Positions 6,512 to 13,375 of a stretch of 13,409 nucleotides of DNA are shown here, piece after piece. Position 1 is the stretch's first letter. Every line of letters starts with the position of its first letter. This stretch comes from S146-42 sp965371965. Its GTDB lineage: Bacteria; Planctomycetota; Phycisphaerae; Phycisphaerales; UBA1924. A program made the translations under genes and the position numbers. The notes beneath the pieces were generated by a model. That model made no database searches, had not been told where the DNA came from, and worked only from the letters and a program-made list of their open reading frames with translations. The stretch spans positions 1-13,409 of the forward strand of contig CBDVAM010000094.1 of the NCBI GenBank assembly GCA_965371965.1, in the 5' to 3' direction.

Positions 6512-7039
6512 ATGACTGACACTGCGAATAAGACGAAGACAACTCACCGCGTTGGTTGCTTGATCCTTGCCATGTTGGGAGTACTGGTGTTCGATTTCGC
6601 GGCGGTGATCGGGCGCGACGCGCAGCGGTATCGAGCGGCCGAGCGATGCGTTGAGTCTGTGAATGGTTCGATCTCTGCGGTGCCGGGTTTCCCAGTTGGC
6701 TTCGACGCTGTATACCTGGAAGAGCGATATTGCGGTGTTATCGCACAAGAGGATCTCGTGCGTGTGCTTCGTTGTTTGAAGAAGAACACGGCGCTTCGTA
6801 CTGTGTTCGTCAACGGGCAAGCCCTTTCGCGCGAGGCGATGGAGGCGTTGGCCGAGTTGCCGATAGAAGTATGTGGCATGTACGGGTGTCAGTACGCAGA
6901 AGAAGACATAGCGTTGCTCAATGAAGCTGCAGCGTTGCAGCATATCTGGACTGATCCGGATCACATTGAGGAACTACAGGCCAAGTTGCGGAAGAATGTT
7001 CGAGTACGAGTCGATCACACGGCGCACCGGGACAAGTAG
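6512..7039 (+). CDS. Single-pass membrane protein of unknown function
   Basis: A 175-aa protein I do not recognise. Residues 1-13 are polar. Residues 14-34 (VGCLILAMLGVLVFDFAAVIG) form one membrane segment, so the remaining 140 residues probably lie outside the cytoplasmic membrane or the protein is anchored by its N-terminus. The soluble part mixes short helices and strands (VLRCLKKNTALRTVFVNG, 87-104; SREAMEALAELPIEVCGMYG, 107-126) in a spacing that faintly recalls leucine-rich-repeat-like units common in planctomycetes, with too few repeats to claim it. An in-frame TTG at 6503 sits four bases after GAGGA (6494-6498) and could be the true start, adding three residues; from ATG that site is 13 bases away. 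It is flanked by repeats on both sides and has no obvious partner. Confidence 0.65.
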   Translation: MTDTANKTKTTHRVGCLILAMLGVLVFDFAAVIGRDAQRYRAAERCVESVNGSISAVPGFPVGFDAVYLEERYCGVIAQEDLVRVLRCLKKNTALRTVFVNGQALSREAMEALAELPIEVCGMYGCQYAEEDIALLNEAAALQHIWTDPDHIEELQAKLRKNVRVRVDHTAHRDK

Positions 7040-7223
7040 CAGCGCGAGCCTATGTGACCTATTGAGCGGGGCGAAACAGCAATCAGAGTGACGACGCCAT
7101 CGAGGAGAGTACGAAGTTCTCGATGTTTCAGGGCTCTCGTTCTTGTTGGCATGTTGGCGAGTATGAGGGGTTGTTTGCCCGGCTTGATTCGTTGTTCGGA
7201 CGATAACGAGCGTGACGTTGTAT

Positions 7224-7337
7224 CACCTGCGGCGATCGCGGGCGGGACGCCCGCCACCCCGGGTGAGTTGTTGGGCCCGCCGTTGGCGTTGTATCGCTGC
7301 GAGATGACCGGGAAGGATTCCGGTCCTACCGGGGGGA
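7224..7337. repeat. Composite palindromic repeat, copy 2
   Basis: The module CCTGCGGCGATCGCGGGCGG (7230-7249) and the palindrome GGCGGGACGCCCGCC (7245-7259) are followed by TATCGCTGCGAGATGACCGG (7292-7311) and its continuation to 7337. Order and spacing match the copy at 6309-6421. Its end overlaps the stop codon (7326-7328) and last codons of the minus-strand zinc-ribbon gene. The rest of the 7040-7325 gap shows no gene. Confidence 0.75.
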
Positions 7338-8219
7338 GTCGGGCGGCGGCAGTGTTGTCAGGTCGAGGTGGCAGCAGGGGCAGAGGACTGGGGCTACTTG
7401 GATTCGGTAGTCGACGCCGCAGCGGGGGCATATCTCGCTGGCGGCGAGGATGTCGGTGAAGGCGAGCTCGGTGGGGGGGTCGTCGTCGGGGTGGTTGTGG
7501 CACCACTGGCAGGGGGTGTGGGCGGTGAGAATCTCGCCGCAGAACGAGCAGCAGAGGAGGACGTCGTTGTCGATGGCGTCGAGTGGTATGGGCCAGCGGC
7601 GGACGTTCTTCATGCGCTTAATGGTGGCCTGATCGGGGCGCCAGAGGTCGTCGGGTCCGAGGCGGTGGCCTTCAGCGACGCCTTTGACGAATCCTCGGCG
7701 GATGGAGCCCTTGAGGGCCTCGGCGATGGTGTCGAGGGTTGATTGGGAGAGCTGGGCGCGCGCGAGGCGCTCGGCGAGTGCGCGTGTGTACGCCGGGCGG
7801 GAGTAGGTCATCGGGGTAAACGTCGCCTGCTCGACTCGGCGGGGGATGTCGCTTGTGTGCGAGAGCCAGATGGGCAGGCGGAGCTTGGTGCGCTCGGGCT
7901 CCATGTGCATGGCGCTGGGCCAGACGAGCGGGCCGTGGATGGGGTCCTCGGCGAGCCAGCGCATGAAGGCGAGCGAGGATCCGTTTTTGAGCAGCCAGGC
8001 GATGATCTGCTGGGCGAGGTCTTTGTTTTTGACCCTGTGACCCTCCCAGAGGTGCCCGGCGCGGAGCATGGCGAGCATGACGAAGGGGCGCTGGTCGAGT
8101 TTGGAGCGTTTGAGTGCGGTGAGGCGGACCTTGCGGTCGGGGTGGAGGAGGTGGGCTGCGGGTTCGCAGTGGATGCAGAGGTCGGCGTCGGTGGGGCAGT
8201 TGCAGACGCGGCAGGGCAT
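7326..8219 (-). CDS. Triple zinc-ribbon protein of unknown function
   Basis: A 297-aa soluble protein I do not recognise by family. It has three pairs of CxxC knuckles: C3/C6 with C15/C18, C224/C227 with C237/C240, and C264/C267 with C280/C283. The middle (20-215) is helical and rich in Arg, Trp and Leu, suggesting nucleic-acid or protein contact; DIPRRVEQATFTPMTYSRPAYTRALAERL (124-152) is a conserved-looking stretch. The start is the ATG preceded by TACACT six bases upstream, with no Shine-Dalgarno. The frame continues upstream through the divergent gene, but that part is antisense to a better-supported gene. The last codons and the TAG lie inside a dispersed repeat, so the C-terminus (PPPDSPR) may have been shaped by a repeat insertion. 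It is divergent from two zinc-ribbon membrane proteins, which suggests shared history. Confidence 0.72.
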   Translation of the reverse strand: MPCRVCNCPTDADLCIHCEPAAHLLHPDRKVRLTALKRSKLDQRPFVMLAMLRAGHLWEGHRVKNKDLAQQIIAWLLKNGSSLAFMRWLAEDPIHGPLVWPSAMHMEPERTKLRLPIWLSHTSDIPRRVEQATFTPMTYSRPAYTRALAERLARAQLSQSTLDTIAEALKGSIRRGFVKGVAEGHRLGPDDLWRPDQATIKRMKNVRRWPIPLDAIDNDVLLCCSFCGEILTAHTPCQWCHNHPDDDPPTELAFTDILAASEICPRCGVDYRIQVAPVLCPCCHLDLTTLPPPDSPR

Positions 8220-8249
8220 GGGGGGAGTGTACTGGGGTAGAGTGGGGGG
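8220..8249. promoter_or_regulatory. Thirty-base divergent promoter for two leaderless genes
   Basis: On the plus strand TAGAGT (8238-8243), six G and ATG follow each other. On the minus strand TACACT (complement of 8226-8231), six C and ATG follow each other. The two -10 boxes are back to back, six bases apart, each placed so that transcription would start at the initiator codon. No ribosome-binding site fits either gene. Confidence 0.55.
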
Positions 8250-8711
8250 ATGGACGCTGAGAAGGTGACAAGTCGCGAGGAGTTCATGCGGGCGTATCTC
8301 GCTGAGCATGATGAGGCGTGCCCGGTGTGCAGGTACAGCTTGCGGGGGTTGGAGGGGGCGTGTTGTCCGGAGTGTGGGGAGGCGTTGCGGCTCAGGGTTG
8401 GTGTTGTCGAGCAAACCTTGGCGGCCTGGGTCGGGGGGCTCGTCGGACTGGCCGGGGTGATGGGCTTGCTTGCGATCTTCCTTTTCTTCACGGCCTTTGA
8501 TGACGTGCGGCATCCGCAGATGTTTCGAGCGAGCGAGTACGCCCGGCTGGGGGTGCTCTTTGCTCTTCAGGGAGGGGCGTTTGGGTGGTGGTTGTGGAAG
8601 CGCCGATGGATCGTCCGTCGTGGGAGAGGAGGTCGGAGAGAACTCGCGATCGTCGCGTGGGGATGGTCAGTCTCGGTATTCGTGGGATTTGTCATGTGGG
8701 ACGCGGGATGA
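8250..8711 (+). CDS. Zinc-ribbon membrane protein A
   Basis: A 153-aa protein of unknown function. The N-terminal half has a zinc ribbon, CPVCRYSLRGL (24-34) and CCPECG (38-43), with ligands at Cys24, Cys27, Cys39 and Cys42. This CPxCxYxLRG form is common in Phycisphaerae. Three hydrophobic segments follow (about 57-80, 100-117 and 132-150). The cytoplasmic ribbon may contact a protein or nucleic acid, but nothing here shows which. Its stop overlaps the ATG of the next gene as ATGA, so the two are probably translated together. The next protein is a paralogue with cysteines at the same positions. The start is supported by a TAGAGT -10 box six bases before the ATG and by similarity of length to the paralogue. 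Confidence 0.75.
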   Translation: MDAEKVTSREEFMRAYLAEHDEACPVCRYSLRGLEGACCPECGEALRLRVGVVEQTLAAWVGGLVGLAGVMGLLAIFLFFTAFDDVRHPQMFRASEYARLGVLFALQGGAFGWWLWKRRWIVRRGRGGRRELAIVAWGWSVSVFVGFVMWDAG

Positions 8712-9148
8712 GCGAATGCTCGGGCCCATCTGATGATGCACGACTGATCGAGTTCTTGCGAGGGCGGGATGTCGCGTGTCCGGTGTGCGGGTACAACTTG
8801 CGGGGCATCCAGGACTCGCGATGTCCGGAATGTGCAGAGCAACTCACGATTGGCGTGCATCGCGCGGATTTGGACTTGTATTCATGGTATATTGGGCTGA
8901 TTCCCCTGTCCGGTGGATTGTTCTGGTCCGTTCTGTCGCTCATACTCCGAGTCACTGTGCTCTTGGACGAGTTTGCCTGGGCGTATCTCGGGGTCACAGT
9001 TGCCTTTGGCATCTCGGCGTTCGGATGGGTAAGGTGGCGACGCGAGTTTCAACACCTCCAGCCCGGTGTGCGTGGATTTCTCGCGGGCGGCACATGGGTC
9101 TTGTCCTTGATCGCGGGTTTGACCTTGATGTACGTCTCCCGCCCGTGA
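8708..9148 (+). CDS. Zinc-ribbon membrane protein B (paralogue of A)
   Basis: A 146-aa protein of unknown function. Its zinc ribbon CPVCGYNLRGI (24-34) and RCPECAE (38-44) places Cys24, Cys27, Cys39 and Cys42 exactly as in the upstream gene. Three hydrophobic segments lie at about 59-81, 90-107 and 122-143, so the whole layout is the same. The ribbon residues are well kept while the membrane part differs, pointing to an old tandem duplication. The ATG is chosen because it overlaps the upstream stop as ATGA, giving translational coupling, and because it aligns the cysteines; the frame is open further upstream but lies inside gene A. The pair could form a heteromer, which is inference. Confidence 0.75.
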   Translation: MSECSGPSDDARLIEFLRGRDVACPVCGYNLRGIQDSRCPECAEQLTIGVHRADLDLYSWYIGLIPLSGGLFWSVLSLILRVTVLLDEFAWAYLGVTVAFGISAFGWVRWRREFQHLQPGVRGFLAGGTWVLSLIAGLTLMYVSRP

Positions 9149-9175
9149 TGGCGACCACTGGCATGACACGTTCCT

Positions 9176-9325
9176 TCGCGAGCTTGCGCTCGCGGCTCTG
9201 GTGGAAGCTCAACCATCGCCTTCGGCGATTGCGGGCGGGACGCCCGCCACCCCGGGTTGTTGGAAGTGGGTTGGTAGTTCACATCGCCTGCGGCGATCGG
9301 CGGCAGGATGCCGCCGCCCCGCTTG
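9176..9325. repeat. Cluster of three palindromic repeat modules
   Basis: A GCGAGCTTGCGCTCGC hairpin (9177-9192) with GGCTCTGGT after it matches 6263. Two copies of the CGCC-TTCGGCGAT or CGCC-TGCGGCGAT module follow at 9216-9259 and 9284-9322. The first has the GGCGGGACGCCCGCC palindrome, the second the GGCGGCAGGATGCCGCC form, showing two subtypes side by side. The gap 9149-9358 holds only these and the next hairpin. Confidence 0.75.
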
Positions 9326-9334
9326 AGAATGCAA

Positions 9335-9361
9335 GAGCCCGGGCTTGCGCCGGGGCCTCTA
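9335..9361 (-). terminator. GGCTTGCGCC-family hairpin at the end of the transporter gene
   Basis: GCCCGGGC-TTGC-GCCGGGGC (9337-9356) is a near-perfect hairpin that begins three bases beyond the transporter stop codon on the minus strand. The stop codon itself (9359-9361) belongs to the CTCTA end of the repeat. The following sequence has few T, so termination strength is uncertain. Confidence 0.55.
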
Positions 9362-11281
9362 TTGGGGGTGGAATGGGAACGCGGCGGGTGCAATGAGGGT
9401 TGCGAGTGTGGCGACGATGAGGGTGAGGGGGATGCCCAGGCGGAGGTAGTCGCTGAAGCGGTAGCCGCCGGGGCCGGCGACCATGAGGTTGGTCACGAAG
9501 CCGATCGGCGTCATGAAGCTGCAGGCTGCCATGACCATGAGCGTGACGACGTAGGGCTCGGGGTTGACGTCGGCGTCGCCGGCGATGGCCATGGCGATGG
9601 GGAACATGAGGACAGCCGCGGCTTTGTTGGTGACGAGCTGGCAGAAGATGCTCGTGAGTATCGCGAAGACAAAGAGCAGGGCGTGATTGCTCAGGCCGTC
9701 GAGGGAGCCGAAGACGATGTCGGCGATGAAGCGGGCGGCACCGCTCTGGTCCATCGCTCTACCGATACCAAGGGCGGCGGCGATTACCAGGAGGACCTGC
9801 CAGTTGATGCTCCGGCGGGCCTGGCTGCCGGTGGTGCAGCGGGTGTAGATCATGAGCATGGCACAGAGCAGGGCGGCGATGAGCGGGTGGATGTCGCGCA
9901 GGGGCAGATTGACGCTTGGGATGAGGTTGATCGCGCCGAAGATGAGCTTGCCGGGGATGGTGAGCAGCGCGACGAGCAGGGCGAGGATGCTGAGTGCGAG
10001 CCATGCCCGCTCGTGGCGGACGTTCTGGACGCCCTGGACGCCCGAGACGAGGTAGAAATCGCCGCTGTTGCGGAAGGCCTCGATGAAGCCGTGGTGGGTG
10101 CTGAGCAGGAGGGTGTCGCCGGCCTGGAGATTGATGTCTCCGATCTTTCCGCCCAGGCGCTGGCCGCCGCGATGGACGGCGATGATGGCGGCGTTGTAGC
10201 GCGTGCGGAACTGGCTCTGGCGGACGGACTTGCGGACGAGGGGCGAGGTGTGGCTGACGACGGCCTCGACGATTGTGCGTTCGCGCCGGGGGGCGTCGAT
10301 CTTCTCGACCTGGTCGGTGGCGGGCACGAGCCCCTTGATCTTCATGAGGTCGACGACCGATTCGACCACGCCGACGAAGACGAGACGGTCGCCCGCCTGG
10401 ATGATGGCCTCTGGGCTCACCGCGGGGATGACGTCGCTCTGGCGCTCGATCTCTGAGAGGAACAGGCCGGGCAACTGGCGGAGCCCGGCGTCCTCGATGC
10501 TCTTGCCCACGATCGGGCTGGCGGGCTCGACGACGAGCGCGACGGTGTATTGGCGTTCCTCGGTGCCCTCGGCGTCGGGGGTGATGCGCTCGGGCAGCAG
10601 CCAGCGTGAGGCGATCGCAATGAAGGCGATGCCGACGATTGCGCTCGGGACGCCGACGACCGCGATCCACCAGAACTGCTTGAGCGTTGAGGGGCGCTCG
10701 ACGCCCATGGCCGCGAGGCTCTGGGCGAGGGCCTGCTCGGATTCTGTGAGCTGGTCGGCGGCGAGGCTGAGGTGTTCGATGTAGCTGACGTAGAGCTGGT
10801 TGACGGCGAGGTTGGTGCTGGTGCCGATGAGCGTGCAGGCCCCGCCCATGATCGCCGCGAAGCTGAGGGGCATGAACAGGCGCGACGGGCTGATGCGGAG
10901 TCGTCTGGACCAGTCCTGCACGATGGGGAGGTACATGGCGACGATGGGCGTGTTGTTCATGAGGGCGCTCATGATCGCCACGGGGGCCATGAGGCGGACC
11001 TGTGCGCCCGCGAGGGTCTTGGGACGCCCCAGGAGGCGCGAGGCGATCATGGTCATCGCGCCCGTCTCGTTGAGGCCGGTGGCGACGACGAAGAGGCAGG
11101 CGATGGTGAGGACCGAGGGGTCGCTGAAGCCGGAGATAGCGGAGCGAAGGTCGACTGCGCCGCCGACGAGCAGGAGCGTGAGGGCTCCGAGCATGGCGGT
11201 GTCGGTGCCGACGCGGTTGCTGAGCAGACAGATGACCAGCAGGGCGACGACGATCAGTGTGTAGATGGCCTCGTAGGACAC
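9359..11281 (-). CDS. SLC13/DASS-type anion transporter with two RCK_C domains
   Basis: A 640-aa inner-membrane protein. About six membrane segments (residues 5-230), a cytoplasmic insert (about 245-415) with two TrkA-C/RCK_C-like domains, then about six more segments (425-635). The SNT-type signatures of the DASS family appear as MNNTPIVA (108-115) and TSTNLAVN (154-161) in the first half, and VTNKAAAVLMFP (550-561) and TPIGFVTNLMVAGPGGY (591-607) in the second. Close relatives carry sulfate, dicarboxylates or other anions with sodium; the substrate cannot be read here. The start is a GTG at 11281 with GGGAG five bases before it. A GTG at 11302 would add seven residues, but it lies where the promoter at 11305-11334 would begin transcription. 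No sulfate-assimilation gene is adjacent. The stop codon is inside a dispersed repeat. Confidence 0.9.
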   Translation of the reverse strand: MSYEAIYTLIVVALLVICLLSNRVGTDTAMLGALTLLLVGGAVDLRSAISGFSDPSVLTIACLFVVATGLNETGAMTMIASRLLGRPKTLAGAQVRLMAPVAIMSALMNNTPIVAMYLPIVQDWSRRLRISPSRLFMPLSFAAIMGGACTLIGTSTNLAVNQLYVSYIEHLSLAADQLTESEQALAQSLAAMGVERPSTLKQFWWIAVVGVPSAIVGIAFIAIASRWLLPERITPDAEGTEERQYTVALVVEPASPIVGKSIEDAGLRQLPGLFLSEIERQSDVIPAVSPEAIIQAGDRLVFVGVVESVVDLMKIKGLVPATDQVEKIDAPRRERTIVEAVVSHTSPLVRKSVRQSQFRTRYNAAIIAVHRGGQRLGGKIGDINLQAGDTLLLSTHHGFIEAFRNSGDFYLVSGVQGVQNVRHERAWLALSILALLVALLTIPGKLIFGAINLIPSVNLPLRDIHPLIAALLCAMLMIYTRCTTGSQARRSINWQVLLVIAAALGIGRAMDQSGAARFIADIVFGSLDGLSNHALLFVFAILTSIFCQLVTNKAAAVLMFPIAMAIAGDADVNPEPYVVTLMVMAACSFMTPIGFVTNLMVAGPGGYRFSDYLRLGIPLTLIVATLATLIAPAAFPFHPQ

Positions 11282-11304
11282 GCCGTCTCCCGGGAGTGAC
11301 ACGG

Positions 11305-11334
11305 ATTATCGACCCATTGCGTGCTGGGGGTGAA
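11305..11334 (-). promoter_or_regulatory. Sigma70-like promoter of the transporter gene
   Basis: On the minus strand TTCACC (11334-11329) and GATAAT (11310-11305) are 18 bases apart, matching four and five of the six consensus bases. Transcription would start near 11298, leaving a leader of about 17 bases that holds the GGGAG ribosome site before the GTG at 11281. Confidence 0.6.
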
Positions 11335-11410
11335 GCCGGGTGGGCTTTGGATGCGATCATCGACATGATGGACGGGTTTGGCGGAGTGTTGCGGGGGCCG
11401 CGCGGCTCTT

Positions 11411-11520
11411 GTCCCGCTGGGACGGGCATCCCTGCCGGTCATTGCAAAGCGATATGGTGTCTCGTTGCGCGACCGCCTGGAAGGCGGTGCTACCGATCGC
11501 CTTCGGCGAGTTGGTCCGCA
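11411..11520 (-). repeat. Inverted copy of the TATCGC/GATGACCGG module plus fragments
   Basis: Read on the minus strand, 11452-11411 gives TATCGCTTTGCAATGACCGG followed by CAGGGATGCCCGTCCCAGCGGGA, a third copy of the module at 6376 and 7292 but in opposite orientation. A short GAAGGCGG / CCGATCGCCTTCGG piece follows to 11515. The gap 11335-11642 contains repeats and no gene. Confidence 0.65.
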
Positions 11521-11531
11521 GGCGTGTGGAG

Positions 11532-11615
11532 TAGAGGCCCTGGCGCGAGCCTGGGCTTTGGGTTGTTGAGGGAACCGAAGAACGGAAGGAGCCCAGGCTT
11601 GCGCCAGGGCCTCTA
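11532..11615. repeat. 26-bp inverted repeat upstream of rimO
   Basis: The arms 11532-11557 and 11590-11615 are reverse complements with a single mismatch, separated by 32 bases. Each arm is itself a GGCTTGCGCC-family hairpin, so the pair can fold either as two small hairpins or as one long stem. The right arm ends 15 bases before the rimO -10 box. Confidence 0.8.
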
Positions 11616-11629
11616 TTGGCGGGCCTTCC

Positions 11630-11635
11630 TAGAAT
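11630..11635 (+). promoter_or_regulatory. -10 box of rimO
   Basis: TAGAAT lies seven bases before the GTG at 11643. With no Shine-Dalgarno between them, this suggests a leaderless transcript. Codons further upstream in the same frame would fall inside the -10 box and the repeat. Confidence 0.5.
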
Positions 11636-11642
11636 ACTGACT

Positions 11643-13271
11643 GTGCCTGAGAATGCCGTCCAGACCGTCTCGTTCGTCAGTCTCGGCTGTCCCAAGAACC
11701 TCGTGGACTCTGAGAAGATGCTTGGATTGCTCGCCGAGGATGGGATTCTGCCCATCAGCTATGACCCGGCGGAGGGGTTCGGCGATGCCGACGCGGTGGT
11801 TGTGAACACCTGCGGGTTCCTCGAGGCCTCCAAGGAGGAGTCGCTGGCGGTCATCCGCGAGGCGGTCAGGGCGAAGGAGAGCGGGGATATCAAGCGGGTC
11901 GTCGTCGCTGGGTGCCTGGTGCAGCGCCATCGGGCGAAGATGCTCGAGTGGGAGCCGGGGATCGACGCGATGGTGGGGGTGTTCGATCGGGATCGGATCG
12001 TGGAGGCAGTGCGCGGCAGCTCGCCCGAGCGGGCGGATCTTGATTCTGCGAGCGATGGGGCGAGGTATTGGATCACCTCCAACGCGCTGCTGGCGGCCAA
12101 GGAGCGTGGCAAGGATACCGTCGGGCTCACCGTTCATGGCAAGGACGGCAAGGGGATCGGCTACTTCGAGGACGACTCGGCGCGACTGCGCCTGACGCCG
12201 AGGCATTACGCCTATCTGCGCATCAGCGAGGGGTGCAACCAGAACTGCGCGTTCTGCACGATCCCGTCGATCCGCGGGAAGATGCGGTCCAAGCCGCTGA
12301 AGCGGATCGCGGCCGAAGCTTGCGAGTTGGTGCTCGACGGTGCGTTCGAGCTGAATCTCATCGGGCAGGACACGACGAGCTACGGCGACGACATCGGGAT
12401 GGGGATGGACGCGGCCAAGGGACAGCGCTTCGGCGGCGGGTTGCCGGCGATGTTGAGAGCCGTGAGTGATGCGGTGGGAGAGACAGGTGGCAGTGGTTGG
12501 GTGCGGTTGATGTACGCGTATCCGAGCAACTTCTCTGACGCGATGATCGATGCGTTCAGCGAGCTTTGTGAGAACGGTCACTTGCTGCCGTATATCGACA
12601 TCCCGCTTCAACACGCCAGCGACCGGATGCTGAGCACGATGCGCCGGAACGTCACGCGCGAACAGCAGGAAACGCTGCTCACAAAGCTCCGCGAGCGGAT
12701 CCCGGGGTTGACCATCCGCACCACGCTCATCAGCGGGTTTCCCGGTGAGACCGATCGGGACCACGACGAGCTCGTCGAGTTCGTCCGCTCGCAGCGGTTC
12801 GATGCGCTCGGTGTGTTCGAGTATTCACGCGAAGAGGGCACGGTCGCGGGGACGATGGAGGCCGATCCGGAGCTTGGCGTTCCGGCGGAGGTGAAGGCCG
12901 CGCGGCGCGATGAGATCATGGGCCTCCAGCAGGAGATCGCGTTCGAGCGGGCGGCGGAGATCGCAGGGCGCTTCGATGCGATGCGCCCCAAAGAAACCGG
13001 CGCGCGGTTGGACGTGCTGATCGACAGCGAGCTGAAGACCGAGGGCGCCAAGACCGCAGGCGTGAGCACGGGGGGGAGGCTCTATCAGGGGCGGACGCGC
13101 GCACAAGCGCCGATGGTCGATGCGGTGACGTATGTGCAGTCGAGCGCTCGCCTGAGCCCGGGCGAGCTGGTCCGCTGCGTGATCGTGGACAGCGACGGGT
13201 ATGACCTGATCGCACGCCCGATCGAGGAGTTGGAGCGAAGGACGCGGTTGCAGGTCGTGGGTGTGCGGTAG
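11643..13271 (+). CDS. rimO: Ribosomal protein S12 methylthiotransferase RimO
   Basis: A 542-aa radical-SAM enzyme that adds a methylthio group to the conserved Asp of ribosomal protein S12. The N-terminal UPF0004 domain has VSLGCPKNLVDSE (Cys16), NTCGFLE (Cys57) and AGCLVQRH (Cys91) for the auxiliary 4Fe-4S cluster. The radical-SAM core starts at YAYLRISEGCNQNCAFCTIP with the CxxxCxxC motif at Cys198, Cys202 and Cys205. DIPLQHAS (319-326) and SGFPGETD (364-371) are further family marks. A TRAM domain lies near 453-529. SLGCPKN and SIRGKMRSKP favour RimO over MiaB. It is about 100 residues longer than E. coli RimO, with extra sequence before the radical-SAM core (about 132-180), at about 249-283 and in the TRAM domain. 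The GTG start is chosen from the TAGAAT box seven bases upstream; the longer frame from 11616 would overlap that box. Confidence 0.95.
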   Translation: MPENAVQTVSFVSLGCPKNLVDSEKMLGLLAEDGILPISYDPAEGFGDADAVVVNTCGFLEASKEESLAVIREAVRAKESGDIKRVVVAGCLVQRHRAKMLEWEPGIDAMVGVFDRDRIVEAVRGSSPERADLDSASDGARYWITSNALLAAKERGKDTVGLTVHGKDGKGIGYFEDDSARLRLTPRHYAYLRISEGCNQNCAFCTIPSIRGKMRSKPLKRIAAEACELVLDGAFELNLIGQDTTSYGDDIGMGMDAAKGQRFGGGLPAMLRAVSDAVGETGGSGWVRLMYAYPSNFSDAMIDAFSELCENGHLLPYIDIPLQHASDRMLSTMRRNVTREQQETLLTKLRERIPGLTIRTTLISGFPGETDRDHDELVEFVRSQRFDALGVFEYSREEGTVAGTMEADPELGVPAEVKAARRDEIMGLQQEIAFERAAEIAGRFDAMRPKETGARLDVLIDSELKTEGAKTAGVSTGGRLYQGRTRAQAPMVDAVTYVQSSARLSPGELVRCVIVDSDGYDLIARPIEELERRTRLQVVGVR

Positions 13272-13323
13272 CTGGGCTTGACGGCTTGAGCGGCTTCAAG
13301 ATTGGCGTAGCGTTGGAGCGAAT

Positions 13324-13375
13324 GTCGCCACGTTCTTCGCTGCGGAGCAGCGCCGCGAACATGGCGAGTGGCGAC
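13324..13375. repeat. Nested inverted repeat downstream of rimO
   Basis: GTCGCCAC (13324-13331) pairs with GTGGCGAC (13368-13375). Inside, GTTC (13332-13335) can pair with GAAC (13357-13360) and CGCTG (13338-13342) with CAGCG (13348-13352). There is no T tract, so it may be another dispersed palindrome rather than a terminator. The rest of 13272-13409 shows no gene. Confidence 0.55.

Noticed and set aside
7088..7459. 123-aa plus-strand open frame beginning with a hydrophobic segment
   Set aside because: Most of it is the translated composite repeat and the antisense of the zinc-ribbon gene; only the first 40 residues are unique and they match no family I know.
9308..10456. 382-aa plus-strand open frame rich in Asp, Glu and Gly
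   Set aside because: It is antisense to the transporter gene, whose membrane segments and family motifs are clear.
4012..11615. CRISPR array
   Set aside because: The repeats are palindromic, unevenly spaced, mixed in orientation and separated by genes. There are no regular spacers and no cas genes.
11613..12764. 383-aa minus-strand open frame
   Set aside because: It is antisense to rimO, which has all expected cysteine motifs.
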